Of a stretch of DNA of 64,000 nt, positions 16,594-25,215 are shown piece after piece. Both the position numbers and the translations under genes were made by a program. Under the pieces are notes generated by a model. The model did not search any database. It was not told the origin of the DNA and worked only from the letters and a program-made list of their open reading frames with translations. The stretch's first letter is position 1; each line of letters begins with the position of its first letter. Origin of the DNA: Bin80 sp965220365 (GTDB taxonomy: Bacteria > Bacteroidota > Rhodothermia > Rhodothermales > Bin80); the NCBI GenBank assembly GCA_965220365.1, contig OZ244823.1:1240001-1304000 (forward strand), given 5' to 3'.

Positions 16594-16776
16594 TCACGAT
16601 AGTTGTTTTACATATCTCCAATCAACTACAGACTCCCTGTTTCTATGGACATACTTTATCCACGGGCTGCTAGGTGGGGCCAATACATCCGTTCTGGTTT
16701 CTTCAGGTGCGTGAGGCAAGGCCCCTTCACGAAATTTCTCGAGCTTCTTTTCTATGCGGAGCTCTGTTTCAGACAT
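16594..16776 (-). CDS. 60-residue protein overlapping the Panacea-domain gene
   Basis: This frame of 60 residues starts 8 bp inside the end of the DUF4065 gene, in the same direction, so it is probably co-translated. It is charged ('RIEKKLEKFREGALPHAPEE') with an aromatic C-terminal part ('PWIKYVHRNRESVVDWRYV') and no signal or membrane segment. Panacea-domain antitoxins pair with many unrelated small toxins, often in overlapping genes, so this is a candidate toxin. No toxin family is recognised and the coding status rests on the overlap. Confidence 0.5.
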   Translation of the reverse strand: MSETELRIEKKLEKFREGALPHAPEETRTDVLAPPSSPWIKYVHRNRESVVDWRYVKQLS

Positions 16777-17350
16777 CAGACAACTCCGGCGTGTTTTGCA
16801 ATTTAATCCGGTAGTGATCAGCTATTGTTGAATCAGGAATATGTATCCCGGGAACCACTCGGTGAAACATACCATACTTTACGTGCTCTCGCCATGGAGT
16901 TTCTTCTTTATGAGTTATTGTAATTAGCTGTCCCCCCGTCAGATCCTTGTATACGTACCAGACTACATCCAACAATTTGCATACTTCAGGATCGTTCTTT
17001 TCAAGGTCATACAATTTCCCTGAGAGAAACTCCTTTGCATGCACCGTCCCCAATCCGTATGAGCCAAATTCTTCACAGAAGGAATCATAGGTAATTTCTT
17101 CTGCCTTCCATCGCTTCAGGCGGTAGTATACATCCCGAACCACCGGGCCATATTTCCAAGCTTCTATTTGTCCAAAGCGATTATCAATCAGTGGTCGGTT
17201 CAGCTTTCCCAATGCCCACCCATGGCAAATGTAAACCAGCTTGTTAATTTGCAGGGGAGTCAATCCTCTTCCTTCTTCCGCTGCCTTCTTGAGCAGATAA
17301 GCAATGATCACGAAGTCTTCAATAGTTGAATTTGCTGTACTCATGGTCAA
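16769..17350 (-). CDS. Panacea-domain (DUF4065/SocA-like) antitoxin
   Basis: This 193-residue protein has the Panacea/DUF4065 signature: 'DFVIIAYLLKKAAEEGRGLTPLQINKLVYICHGWALG', 'IEAWKYGPVVRDVYYRLKRW' and a helical end with 'LLDVVWYVYKDLTGGQLITITHKEETPW'. This domain is known as a promiscuous antitoxin domain neutralising many different toxin folds, and as SocA in Caulobacter, where it delivers the toxin to ClpXP. The family member is clear; which neighbour it neutralises is not. The overlapping downstream 60-codon gene is the obvious candidate. Confidence 0.85.
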   Translation of the reverse strand: MTMSTANSTIEDFVIIAYLLKKAAEEGRGLTPLQINKLVYICHGWALGKLNRPLIDNRFGQIEAWKYGPVVRDVYYRLKRWKAEEITYDSFCEEFGSYGLGTVHAKEFLSGKLYDLEKNDPEVCKLLDVVWYVYKDLTGGQLITITHKEETPWREHVKYGMFHRVVPGIHIPDSTIADHYRIKLQNTPELSDV

Positions 17351-17385
17351 TAGATCTGTGAGATTACGGGTTCAATTAAACACCT

Positions 17386-17757
17386 TTATCGCCGCATTAT
17401 CTTTTGCACACCCATTTGTGCCATTAACTTCCACTCGTACAAAGCTTCCCGGCATGGCTTCAGCGATGTGATCAGGGCATCCATATAAATACTTAGAACG
17501 CCAAACAGCCCCCGACCGGATGAGGCAGTCAGAATCTCGGATATAGGGACGAGATGCCCTTTCTTCAATGTACCCATTTTAGGGCTTACAACATATCCAT
17601 GGGTAAAGCAGCAAACTTCAGGACAAAAAGATAGGTTCCGATAAAGGATAATGTACGAACTCGGTGTCGGCATTAAAATAAAGATTCTTCCGCTATTGTG
17701 GACAGTGCATTTTCGGATGTGAAAGGACAGAGATCCAGTTTTTCCAAGATGCCCCAT
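17386..17757 (-). CDS. hypothetical protein, doubtful
   Basis: An open frame of 123 codons lies upstream of the Panacea gene on the same strand, with an internal ATG at 17673. The composition is Cys- and Tyr-containing with no recognisable domain. Its position could make it the first gene of a two- or three-gene unit with the Panacea protein, but coding evidence is weak. Confidence 0.3.
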   Translation of the reverse strand: MGHLGKTGSLSFHIRKCTVHNSGRIFILMPTPSSYIILYRNLSFCPEVCCFTHGYVVSPKMGTLKKGHLVPISEILTASSGRGLFGVLSIYMDALITSLKPCREALYEWKLMAQMGVQKIMRR

Positions 17758-17851
17758 CGTGTGTCAAAGTTCAGGGGTTTTACAGGCGCAACCCTTCTTC
17801 TCGCCGGGTAGGACGAGTATATAGCGCTTTCATACCTAGGCTCAGTCACAA

Positions 17852-18514
17852 TTAGAGCGTACTCACCTCGGTTAGTGCATAGTCCATGATGTAGATGCCA
17901 AGTGGATTACTGTCCAGTGCTTCTTCATCTTCTGGAGATTCAACCCGAACCTGAAAATGCCCCTCGTACGCCGATACGCGCTCTTCATGCCCAACCCTGA
18001 GGAGTTCTCGCCAGGATACCCGGTACAGGATCCCTTCACCGGGTACCTTCAGAACACTGCTGATTTCGGTCACATAGCGGGTGTCCCCACGCTCAAGCAT
18101 GCGTTCCAGATTTTCCCGGTCACGATCCAGGTCAGTCACCAGTGTCTTTGCGGCGCGGCCATGCACATGTGTACGTGCATCCTGTAAGCGTACATTCAAT
18201 AGGCGGGCATCGGTAGGAACCGTTCGCAAGTTGTGTACAAATCTGCGCAGCGTGGCGGTGATTGCTCGCTCCGGTACATCGCGCACTGATAGTTTGCCCG
18301 CCGCGCGCATCTCACCCAGCGCATCCAGCTCGACCACATACGGGACCACCTTGTGCTGTGAAGCCAGATGGATATATCCCGTAGTGAGCACGAGATTCAG
18401 CAGCAATGCAAGAAAGGCAACGGACTGCCAGGAGCGTCTGCCTCGGGCAAGGTCTCCAAAGAGTCGCTCGAATGCGTACCGCCCCTCCAGATATGGATGG
18501 CCTTCCTTTGCCAT
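17852..18514 (-). CDS. trbF: TrbF/VirB8 assembly protein
   Basis: This 220-residue bitopic inner-membrane protein has a cytoplasmic N-terminus containing 'FERLFGDLARGRRSW', one membrane helix ('SVAFLALLLNLVLTTGYIHLA', about 37-57), and a periplasmic VirB8 fold with 'VPYVVELDALGEM', 'RFVHNLRTVPTDARLL' and 'YRVSWRELL'. VirB8 proteins nucleate assembly of the type IV channel. It starts just after trbL ends. In standard trb operons trbG follows; here the series stops and cargo genes follow, with trbG about 11.4 kb on. Confidence 0.93.
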   Translation of the reverse strand: MAKEGHPYLEGRYAFERLFGDLARGRRSWQSVAFLALLLNLVLTTGYIHLASQHKVVPYVVELDALGEMRAAGKLSVRDVPERAITATLRRFVHNLRTVPTDARLLNVRLQDARTHVHGRAAKTLVTDLDRDRENLERMLERGDTRYVTEISSVLKVPGEGILYRVSWRELLRVGHEERVSAYEGHFQVRVESPEDEEALDSNPLGIYIMDYALTEVSTL

Positions 18515-18516
18515 GA

Positions 18517-19425
18517 TTACAGGTTCTCAAGTGCACGCTTGAAATTGATTGTCAGACTACGGCTCAACTGCGTCGCAATCCGTCCAGGCATATGAAGCCC
18601 CAGGCCCGCTAACAAGATGGCCACAGCTGTCATGGACCATAGAAACCCCAGCCGGGAAGACACCGCATCCGCAGCGCCGCTGAGATTTTGAGAGAATAGC
18701 TGCTCGAAGGCCGTCAGCCACAGATTGTCGTATGACTGTAAGAGTGCCACCATATCATCTCCGATTGAGGCAGCAACCCCCGCGATCAGGATAATGAAAA
18801 ACAGCTTGACTCCGACATAGACCACATACTTCAAGAATCCTTCGCCAAGCGGAGCTGTCCCACGAAACGCCATAAAACCAATAAAGAAGAGTCCGCCCGT
18901 GACAACCACATAGCTCTCAATCATCGTCACAAGCAAATGTGCTGCAAGTGCAACAAAGCACAGCAGCATGATGAGTGCCGGAATCACAGCCAGAGAGGTC
19001 ACAAGATCAGAAGTCAACCCTACGGATTGCATAACGCTGAGCAGCATGCTCAGCCCAACATTTAGAAGATGGGTCGGGGATAGGTGTGAGACATCACTGC
19101 CACCGATATAAACTGCGGTTTCCCCGAACCCCTGTGCGATCATGGGCAACCATCTGTGGTAGGTGGATAAAAGCCCGAGTACAAAGGCCAAAAGGCCAAT
19201 CTTGAGGGCAAACTGGCTGATGAGGTCTCCACCCTGTTTTCTGCGGCCGGCCCAAACCATATAACCGGTTACCACAATCTCCAGGAGTGCTAAACTGAGA
19301 AAGAGTGTCTGTGCTGCATCCAGCGCACGAGTCAGCCAAGCCTCTGTGGTCAGTCGAAAAACTTCCTGTGCACAATCGAAAAACATTGCGGGTGCACAGT
19401 TCTGTATGGCTTGTTGCGCTTGCAT
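18517..19425 (-). CDS. trbL: TrbL/VirB6 polytopic channel protein
   Basis: This 302-residue protein has about six hydrophobic segments, including 'LFLSLALLEIVVTGYMVW', 'IGLLAFVLGLL', 'VIPALIMLLCFVALAAHLLVTMI', 'LFFIILIAGVAASIG' and 'AVAILLAGLGLHMPG'. It is typical of TrbL/VirB6 inner-membrane channel components. The N-terminal 'CAQEVFRLTTEAW' region is also a usual TrbL feature. It lies between trbJ and trbF in canonical order. Confidence 0.92.
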   Translation of the reverse strand: MQAQQAIQNCAPAMFFDCAQEVFRLTTEAWLTRALDAAQTLFLSLALLEIVVTGYMVWAGRRKQGGDLISQFALKIGLLAFVLGLLSTYHRWLPMIAQGFGETAVYIGGSDVSHLSPTHLLNVGLSMLLSVMQSVGLTSDLVTSLAVIPALIMLLCFVALAAHLLVTMIESYVVVTGGLFFIGFMAFRGTAPLGEGFLKYVVYVGVKLFFIILIAGVAASIGDDMVALLQSYDNLWLTAFEQLFSQNLSGAADAVSSRLGFLWSMTAVAILLAGLGLHMPGRIATQLSRSLTINFKRALENL

Positions 19426-19473
19426 GCAGTCGGATCACTGGAAATGCTTCGTTTTGAGCCGTTTCGGTACCTG

Positions 19474-20217
19474 TTATGGGGTTTCGGGCATTCTCAAGAA
19501 GTGCTTCACATCATAGCGGGTAGGATCTCCTAACCATTCAGCGCTTCCCACGAACGCGTCATAGCGCATGCGCTGTTGTGCCTTTTGACTGACCGCTTCA
19601 GCAGCCCGGACTGCCTCCAGATTAACCAGTGTCATGAATGCCTGTCGGGTAAGCAACAGTTCGCGGGCATGCACAATCTGAAGGTTCGCCTGTACATCAC
19701 GCATCTCTTGTGGCTCCTTGGCATGTATGATTTCCTGTTTCAGGTGCTCCAACTCCTCGTGTGCCTGATCAACAGAGTGATTATGAATCTGCAGCGATGC
19801 GAGCGTCCCCTGGAGTGTCGCCATCGTTTGTTCATGCGCAGCCTTCTGGGCTGCCAGCGGATCCGGTGGATTTTCATACATCAAAAAGGTCCCCCGAAAT
19901 ACTTCCGGGTGCTCCCAGGTCATGCCACGGGCCGTCTCATGTGCCTGTCTGATCTTCCGAACATACGTCCCGAGCGCCTCTGTCGGAATAAGGCCGCGTT
20001 TTGACAGAGCGCGCTCATACCTGTGCAAGTGCGATTGGGTGTTCTGTTTGATTTCTGTGGACAGGGCGACCTCTTTTAAGAGCAAGTCTATTTGTCGGCG
20101 AAGCTCAGCAACGGTTGTGATCGTTTCTGCCAGAACGGCTACGTCAACGACAGGGAGTTGCGCCCGGCTTTCGGTCGCACTCCCAATCAGGAGGATCAAT
20201 AACAGTAAGCGCTTCAT
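19474..20217 (-). CDS. trbJ: TrbJ/VirB5-like protein
   Basis: This 247-residue protein has a signal peptide ('MKRLLLLILLIGSATESRAQ') and a largely helical, Gln-rich mature part with coiled-coil character ('EELEHLKQEIIHAKEPQEMRD', 'AAEAVSQKAQQRM'). TrbJ/VirB5 proteins sit at the pilus tip or in the periplasm and assist pilus assembly. It overlaps trbE by 4 bp. The order trbE-trbJ-trbL-trbF is the conserved Trb order. Confidence 0.92.
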   Translation of the reverse strand: MKRLLLLILLIGSATESRAQLPVVDVAVLAETITTVAELRRQIDLLLKEVALSTEIKQNTQSHLHRYERALSKRGLIPTEALGTYVRKIRQAHETARGMTWEHPEVFRGTFLMYENPPDPLAAQKAAHEQTMATLQGTLASLQIHNHSVDQAHEELEHLKQEIIHAKEPQEMRDVQANLQIVHARELLLTRQAFMTLVNLEAVRAAEAVSQKAQQRMRYDAFVGSAEWLGDPTRYDVKHFLRMPETP

Positions 20218-22637
20218 GAGTATCTGATATGGTGAAGAAAATCATGTCCGTGATTATGAATGGCTTCCTGAATGTGGGCACGAGAGTCTTCCACGCTCAT
20301 GCCGGGCAGTGGCATGAGTAATGTGCGTGCGATCGGCCCTAGATTCAGTTCAAAGAGCCGGCTTCCCGCTGGACTCTTATAGAAATACTCTCGCTTGGGT
20401 TTTGCGGAGGCAACCACATGGATTGCACGCGGGCTCAGATCCAATGCCCGGTACATCGCTGTTCCCTCTTCGGTCCGCGCCTCGGGATTGGGGAGAATAA
20501 TTTTCGTCGGGCATGACTCCGTAATCAGGGCTGCGTTGGGGAGGGCGGCAATCTGAGACGGTGAATGGGCGACCAGAAGGACGGCGGCGTTCTGTTTTCT
20601 AAGTGTCAGAAGCCAAGCCTTGATCCGCTCTGCAAAACGGGACCGCAGGAGAGCGGCCCAGGCCTCCTCAATCACAATCAGCGTTGGGGACCCGTCCAGT
20701 GTGCGTTCAATAGATCGAAACAGTGCTAGGAGTAGGGGAACTACAACTGCGTCTCCCTTGTCCAGTACTTGACCTAGTTCATAGACCTGCATACGCGCGG
20801 AAGCCGCTGCTCCTTTATCCCCATCAAAGAGTCGGCCATAGGGGCCGTCTGCCGTATACCGTACTATTGTGCTCTGCAACGGCTGCGGCAGCAGAAGATG
20901 AAACGCGGACAGGGTTCGGTGTTCTGGCGAGGATTGACAAAGAAGATTAAGTGTATCTGCAAGTGCCAAGCGTCCATCTGCATTCGGCAACTCGCTTGCA
21001 AGGTCATAGATCGTCTCCAGCCAAGTCAATGCCCACAACCTCTCGGTTTCTTCGTGAATATGGCGAAGAGGCTGTAGCGGATTGGCACTTCCAAATGAAA
21101 AGTGAACCCCATCTGCAGCCATGCAGGGGATCTGATGGGATCTTCCTATATCAAAGACATGGACGCGGCTCTTTGGATAACGTAAAAAATTGAGTGCCAG
21201 CCATCCAACGAGCACACTCTTGCCCGCACCGGTCGCTCCGATGACGAGCGTGTGCCCTACATCTCTCTGGTGCAGGTTCACGAGAAATGGCATACCACCT
21301 GACGTTTGCGCACAGGCCAGTGCGGGGCTACCATCCGGGAACATGGGATTGGGGCAGGTCGAGTTTCCTTTCCATGGCGCGGAAACCGGGAATAAATGTG
21401 CAATATTGCGACTGGATAAAAGGGGACGACGAAGATTGGCATAGCCATGGCCGGGGAGGGTCCCGATGAAGGCATCGGTTGCATTGATTGTTTCCAGGGC
21501 GCAGGTATATCCCTGGTCCCGTAAGGTCTGTAAAAGCGCCTGACTGCGTGCCAGACCGCGTTGCATCTGCCGGTCACGCAGGATGAAGGTGTTCGTGAAG
21601 TATCCAAATCGGACACGGCCGCTGGCAGATTCCGCATGTGCGGAGGCAGTTTCATGTTGCATGGCTGCGGCATCCTGATCTTCAAACCCATCCTCCTCGG
21701 GCGCGATCAGTTTTCGCAATCCCCGTCGTTGATGGAACCAACTGGTTTGCAGTCGCTTGATGCGACGCCCGGCTGTATGCCGATCCATGCCGATGAATCG
21801 CATATGCCATCGACCCTCGCCCTCAATACGATGAAAGAATGCTCCGTCTCCTACCTGTGTCTGCATTCCGAGTGAAGTAATCGTAACTACAAAGAGGTAC
21901 TGTCCTCCAATTACCGGGTAAAATCCCGTCTGAAAATCATCGGAGGCAAGTGTGTGACTGAGATAACTGCTTGGAAGAGACATTACCTGCCCATTCTGAC
22001 CAGTGAATGCACCGTGACACTCGGTCAAGAGCTCACTGCTGCTTAATGGAGTTACTTGAAACCGCCCAGCCAGCAGTGCACGAACTTCACTTAGGGTGCG
22101 GTTGAATCCAGACAGTGTCTGTGCATAATCAAATCCCTTTTGAGCCCCTTGAACCATAGGAACTTCCCATCGTGACCAAAGCTCACGCGGTGGGGTGTAG
22201 GTAAAAAGGACGGTGCGCCTGAGGGTATAATGGCTACCGATCTTCTGGTATTGCTTCTGCCGCTCATGCTCCATGGTTTGCAGGGAGGCGGTTGGGAAGC
22301 TGTGATTCTCCTGGATCGGGTACTCGGTGCTGTGTTTTCGATGCACATTCACTTCAATCCCATATCCTTCCCCCAGAAGCATCAGCATATCGTGAACGGT
22401 ATCGTTGGCGCTGTTTGCTTCTGCTGCGCTGGTCGTTTCCAGATCAGGAGGATCAAGTTCAAATCCGCTTACAAACGATCCGTCTTTCATAAGAATGACC
22501 CCTTCGTCAATCAGGAATGCCCAGCCCAGAAGGTCTCCAAGCCCCTCGGCTGGCCTTTTCAGGTGCTGTAGTCGATTGATCGCCCAAACTGTCCCGGCAC
22601 CGGTAGCTGTGCCGATTCCGAATGTCAGTGGATCCAT
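20214..22637 (-). CDS. trbE: TrbE/VirB4 conjugation ATPase
   Basis: This 807-residue VirB4-family ATPase powers pilus biogenesis and substrate transfer. The N-terminal domain (about 1-400) contains 'KGFDYAQTLSGFNRTLSEV' and 'RFGYFTNTFILRDRQMQRG'. The motor domain has Walker A 'LVIGATGAGKSVLVGW' at about residue 465, Walker B 'TLIVIEEAWAAL' and the late 'AVLLVAHSPSQIAAL' motif. The length matches TrbE of IncP plasmids. It overlaps trbD and trbJ, as in tightly packed trb operons. Confidence 0.95.
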   Translation of the reverse strand: MDPLTFGIGTATGAGTVWAINRLQHLKRPAEGLGDLLGWAFLIDEGVILMKDGSFVSGFELDPPDLETTSAAEANSANDTVHDMLMLLGEGYGIEVNVHRKHSTEYPIQENHSFPTASLQTMEHERQKQYQKIGSHYTLRRTVLFTYTPPRELWSRWEVPMVQGAQKGFDYAQTLSGFNRTLSEVRALLAGRFQVTPLSSSELLTECHGAFTGQNGQVMSLPSSYLSHTLASDDFQTGFYPVIGGQYLFVVTITSLGMQTQVGDGAFFHRIEGEGRWHMRFIGMDRHTAGRRIKRLQTSWFHQRRGLRKLIAPEEDGFEDQDAAAMQHETASAHAESASGRVRFGYFTNTFILRDRQMQRGLARSQALLQTLRDQGYTCALETINATDAFIGTLPGHGYANLRRPLLSSRNIAHLFPVSAPWKGNSTCPNPMFPDGSPALACAQTSGGMPFLVNLHQRDVGHTLVIGATGAGKSVLVGWLALNFLRYPKSRVHVFDIGRSHQIPCMAADGVHFSFGSANPLQPLRHIHEETERLWALTWLETIYDLASELPNADGRLALADTLNLLCQSSPEHRTLSAFHLLLPQPLQSTIVRYTADGPYGRLFDGDKGAAASARMQVYELGQVLDKGDAVVVPLLLALFRSIERTLDGSPTLIVIEEAWAALLRSRFAERIKAWLLTLRKQNAAVLLVAHSPSQIAALPNAALITESCPTKIILPNPEARTEEGTAMYRALDLSPRAIHVVASAKPKREYFYKSPAGSRLFELNLGPIARTLLMPLPGMSVEDSRAHIQEAIHNHGHDFLHHIRYS

Positions 22638-22966
22638 TAACGCATTTTTGTTGAGCGGTCACGCCAGTGACGCGTGACCTCTTTTTCCTGTCTCAGATAG
22701 CGTGGGGTATACCTCAAAGCTCGCGGCACCACAGCCATGAAGAATGGATCTTTTTCGAATACCCTCCGAAGCAGGGGCAGCAGGGCCAAGTACGCCAAAC
22801 CACATCCTGCCAAAACTTTCGGGTCCAGGCGTGAGGCAATCGCCATCGTGATCATGATCATCGCCAACAACAGGAATACATCCTGTGGCAGGCCGCCCAT
22901 GGTGGGGCGACGCTGAAGGGATGTATGCACGGGAGCCGTCTCTAATGCTTCACGGGGGTTCTCCAT
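22637..22966 (-). CDS. trbD: TrbD/VirB3 inner-membrane protein
   Basis: This 109-residue protein has the short conserved N-terminal 'VHTSLQRRPTMGGLP' of TrbD/VirB3, followed by two hydrophobic helices ('DVFLLLAMIMITMAIASRL' and 'VLAGCGLAYLALLPLL') and a basic tail. VirB3 proteins work with the VirB4 ATPase; the genes overlap here by one base with trbE and with trbC. Confidence 0.92.
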   Translation of the reverse strand: MENPREALETAPVHTSLQRRPTMGGLPQDVFLLLAMIMITMAIASRLDPKVLAGCGLAYLALLPLLRRVFEKDPFFMAVVPRALRYTPRYLRQEKEVTRHWRDRSTKMR

Positions 22967-23334
22967 CAGATGACAGCACCCTGAAAGGAAAAGAACTCAC
23001 TGATCTGGACGGCTCCAAAGATAATTACGGCTCCCATCACGGTTCGGCCGAGGATTTCGCCAGCGCGGCTGGAGCGGGTCACCCACCAGGCGAGACCGCC
23101 CAGCACAATAATTAAGAGGAACGCAGCCGTAGCCAGATCACCAGTGAGTAGCCCAACGATCTTGGAAACAGTGGATGTTGCGACCCGGACACCTCCGACA
23201 CCGCTGGCATCGGCAAGGACGGGGAGCAGAACCATGACAGATCCGATCACAGCCGCAGAAGACAAGAGTCGTATTCGATGAAATAGCATTCGCGTGGAAA
23301 TGGATGTTTCCTGTGGTACACGCGACTGCGGCAT
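22966..23334 (-). CDS. trbC: TrbC/VirB2 pilin
   Basis: This 122-residue prepilin has a long leader with a hydrophobic signal ('LLSSAAVIGSVMVLLPVLADAS') and two hydrophobic segments of the mature pilin ('AAFLLIIVLGGLAWW' and 'MGAVIIFGAVQISEFF'), the TrbC/VirB2 layout. It is the first surviving gene of the minus-strand trb operon. trbB, which should precede it, is absent, and an IS630 element starts about 100 bp upstream, so the operon may be cut off from its native promoter. Confidence 0.9.
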   Translation of the reverse strand: MPQSRVPQETSISTRMLFHRIRLLSSAAVIGSVMVLLPVLADASGVGGVRVATSTVSKIVGLLTGDLATAAFLLIIVLGGLAWWVTRSSRAGEILGRTVMGAVIIFGAVQISEFFSFQGAVI

Positions 23335-23429
23335 TTAGAAGTACACTCTCTGTTACAGTTTGAGCAAGATGTAAGGTTGAACCTCTGGTATAGAATTGAA
23401 GGTTCCCCTTCGGGCACTATTTATGAAAG

Positions 23430-24632
23430 TAGTGTGTCATCCTATATATAATATTGATTATCAATTATATCTGAATTATATTTAGAGACCTCTCCACCTA
23501 TACCACTAAAAACTATGCGCATAGCTGTAAAATTTGAACTATCGGATTCGGATCGTGAGTGTTTGGAGCGATGGTCTCGGTCTCGCAGCGTATCTGTGCG
23601 GTTGCATGAGCGGTCACGGATGATCCTGATGGCGGCGGACGGAATGACGAACAAGGCGATTGCGGAGACTTTGGGGACCGATGAGAACAAGGTTGGGCGT
23701 TGGCGTCGCCGTTTTTCGACCGAGGGATTGGCCGGCATCACAAAGGAACGTCCTCGGGGCGGCAACCACGGGGGAAAGTGTTCCAAGACGCAACGGGAGC
23801 TACGTAGTGAAGTGATTCGTCTTACGACACAGACAGATCCACCAGGCGCCACCCACTGGTCCTGTCGTTCCATGGCCCGGCAGGCAGGGACCACCCATAG
23901 TTTTGTACACCGTGTGTGGCAATCGTGCGGTCTCAAGCCACACTTGATCCGAACGTTCAAGGTGAGTAAAGACCCTCACTTTGAAGAAAAGCTTCAGGAT
24001 GTCGTAGGTCTCTATCTCCATCCTCCCAAGAATGCAGTCGTGTTCAGTTATGATGAGAAGAGTTCTATCCAGGCCCTAGATCGAACCCAGCCTGGCCTGC
24101 CGTTGAAGAGGGGACGTGCGGGAACGATGACGCACGACTACAAGCGACACGGTACGACCTCCCTTTTCGTAGCACTGGAGATGGCCTCCGGTACGGTAAT
24201 CAGCGAAACGTACAAACGACACCGCCATCAAGAAGTATTGCGATTCCTCCGTAAGGTAGAGCGTGCAGTACCGAAGAAGCAAGAGATCCACATCATCCTG
24301 GATAACTATTCCCCCCACAAGCATGCCAAGGTGATGGAATGGATTGAGCGGAAGAAGCGGATATTTCTGCACTTCATCCCGACCAGTTCGTCGTGGTTAA
24401 ACTTGGTGGAGCGCTTCTTTTCCACGCTGACCGAAAAGCAGCTTCGTCGGGGTGTATTTACGTCGGTAGCCGATCTGGAACAATGCATTGATAACTATAT
24501 CAAGACCTATAACGAGAATCCAAGGCCCTTGGTCTGGACCAAGTCAGTTGATGAGATTCTCCGAAAGGTTGAGCGGGCCAAAAAGACCTTGAATGAGATT
24601 TCTAAATAATCATTGATATAATAAGGACACTA
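23430..24632 (+). mobile_element. IS630-family insertion sequence
   Basis: The element is bounded by TA dinucleotides at 23430-23431 and 24631-24632, the target duplication of IS630/Tc1. The imperfect inverted ends begin GTGTGTCAT (left) and GTGTCCTTA (right, reverse complement), followed by AT-rich similar sequence. It lies directly upstream of trbC, where trbB would be expected. Confidence 0.7.
23515..24609 (+). CDS. IS630-family transposase
   Basis: This 364-residue DDE transposase has an N-terminal helix-turn-helix ('GMTNKAIAETLGTDENKVGRWRRRF', about 44-68), a winged second HTH, and the catalytic DDE core of IS630: 'FSYDEKSSIQ' (first Asp), 'IILDNYSPHKH' (second Asp) and 'SSWLNLVERFF' (Glu). 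The start ATG and full length match the family, so it appears intact. It moves by cut and paste into TA sites. Confidence 0.93.
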   Translation: MRIAVKFELSDSDRECLERWSRSRSVSVRLHERSRMILMAADGMTNKAIAETLGTDENKVGRWRRRFSTEGLAGITKERPRGGNHGGKCSKTQRELRSEVIRLTTQTDPPGATHWSCRSMARQAGTTHSFVHRVWQSCGLKPHLIRTFKVSKDPHFEEKLQDVVGLYLHPPKNAVVFSYDEKSSIQALDRTQPGLPLKRGRAGTMTHDYKRHGTTSLFVALEMASGTVISETYKRHRHQEVLRFLRKVERAVPKKQEIHIILDNYSPHKHAKVMEWIERKKRIFLHFIPTSSSWLNLVERFFSTLTEKQLRRGVFTSVADLEQCIDNYIKTYNENPRPLVWTKSVDEILRKVERAKKTLNEISK

Positions 24633-25215
24633 CAGTAGCTACCTGGATTTATTGGGAGTTTCCGACTCATTCGATCGAAACCTTAGTTTCCGAAGCATTC
24701 CAATGCTAGAATGAGAGAACAAAGATAGCCATGAGGTTTACCGCTGCAATGAGAATGTCTGTCTGCATGTCTTCAGAGATTGATTAGAATTAATATGCGG
24801 AGTCACTATTCCCAGAGAGACACTTGAGTTCCCGAAGCGTGTAGAATTCCACGATCAACTGGGTATTTTGCGCACTACCCTCAAGTTAACCAACTCAGGA
24901 CACTTTGACGAGAGCCATTGTACTTGGCTCTCAGACTAAGGGGGATCCACAAATTGCATCTCCATCTTCCGTCATTTTTCCTAGAAATGTTGGTTTAGGT
25001 CGTCCTTTCTCTATTGATTGAGATCTGTCAAAAATTCGTTGACCCAATTTCTTGGTTTGTGAAGGTGATCAGGCTGGGTGGATTGAGCACCTACTTTCAA
25101 TCTAAACCCTACGGAATGCTCTTTTGGTAATACTGGGGAAATTTGTATCTTACGCCTTCTCGCCTGTCAATGGTGAGCGACGTGCCAAATGAGAAAATAA
25201 TTTGCCCCTGTAGAG
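24633..25215. other. stretch without a recognisable gene
   Basis: Between the IS630 end and the DUF4268 gene I see no open frame of note, no repeat and no terminator-like hairpin. It shows no trace of a trbB 5' part. Confidence 0.6.

Noticed and set aside
23335..25215. A trbB 5' fragment next to trbC that would pair with the 3' end at the left edge
   Set aside because: No Walker A or other TrbB sequence is visible on either strand around the IS630 element, so simple splitting of trbB by the IS is not supported.
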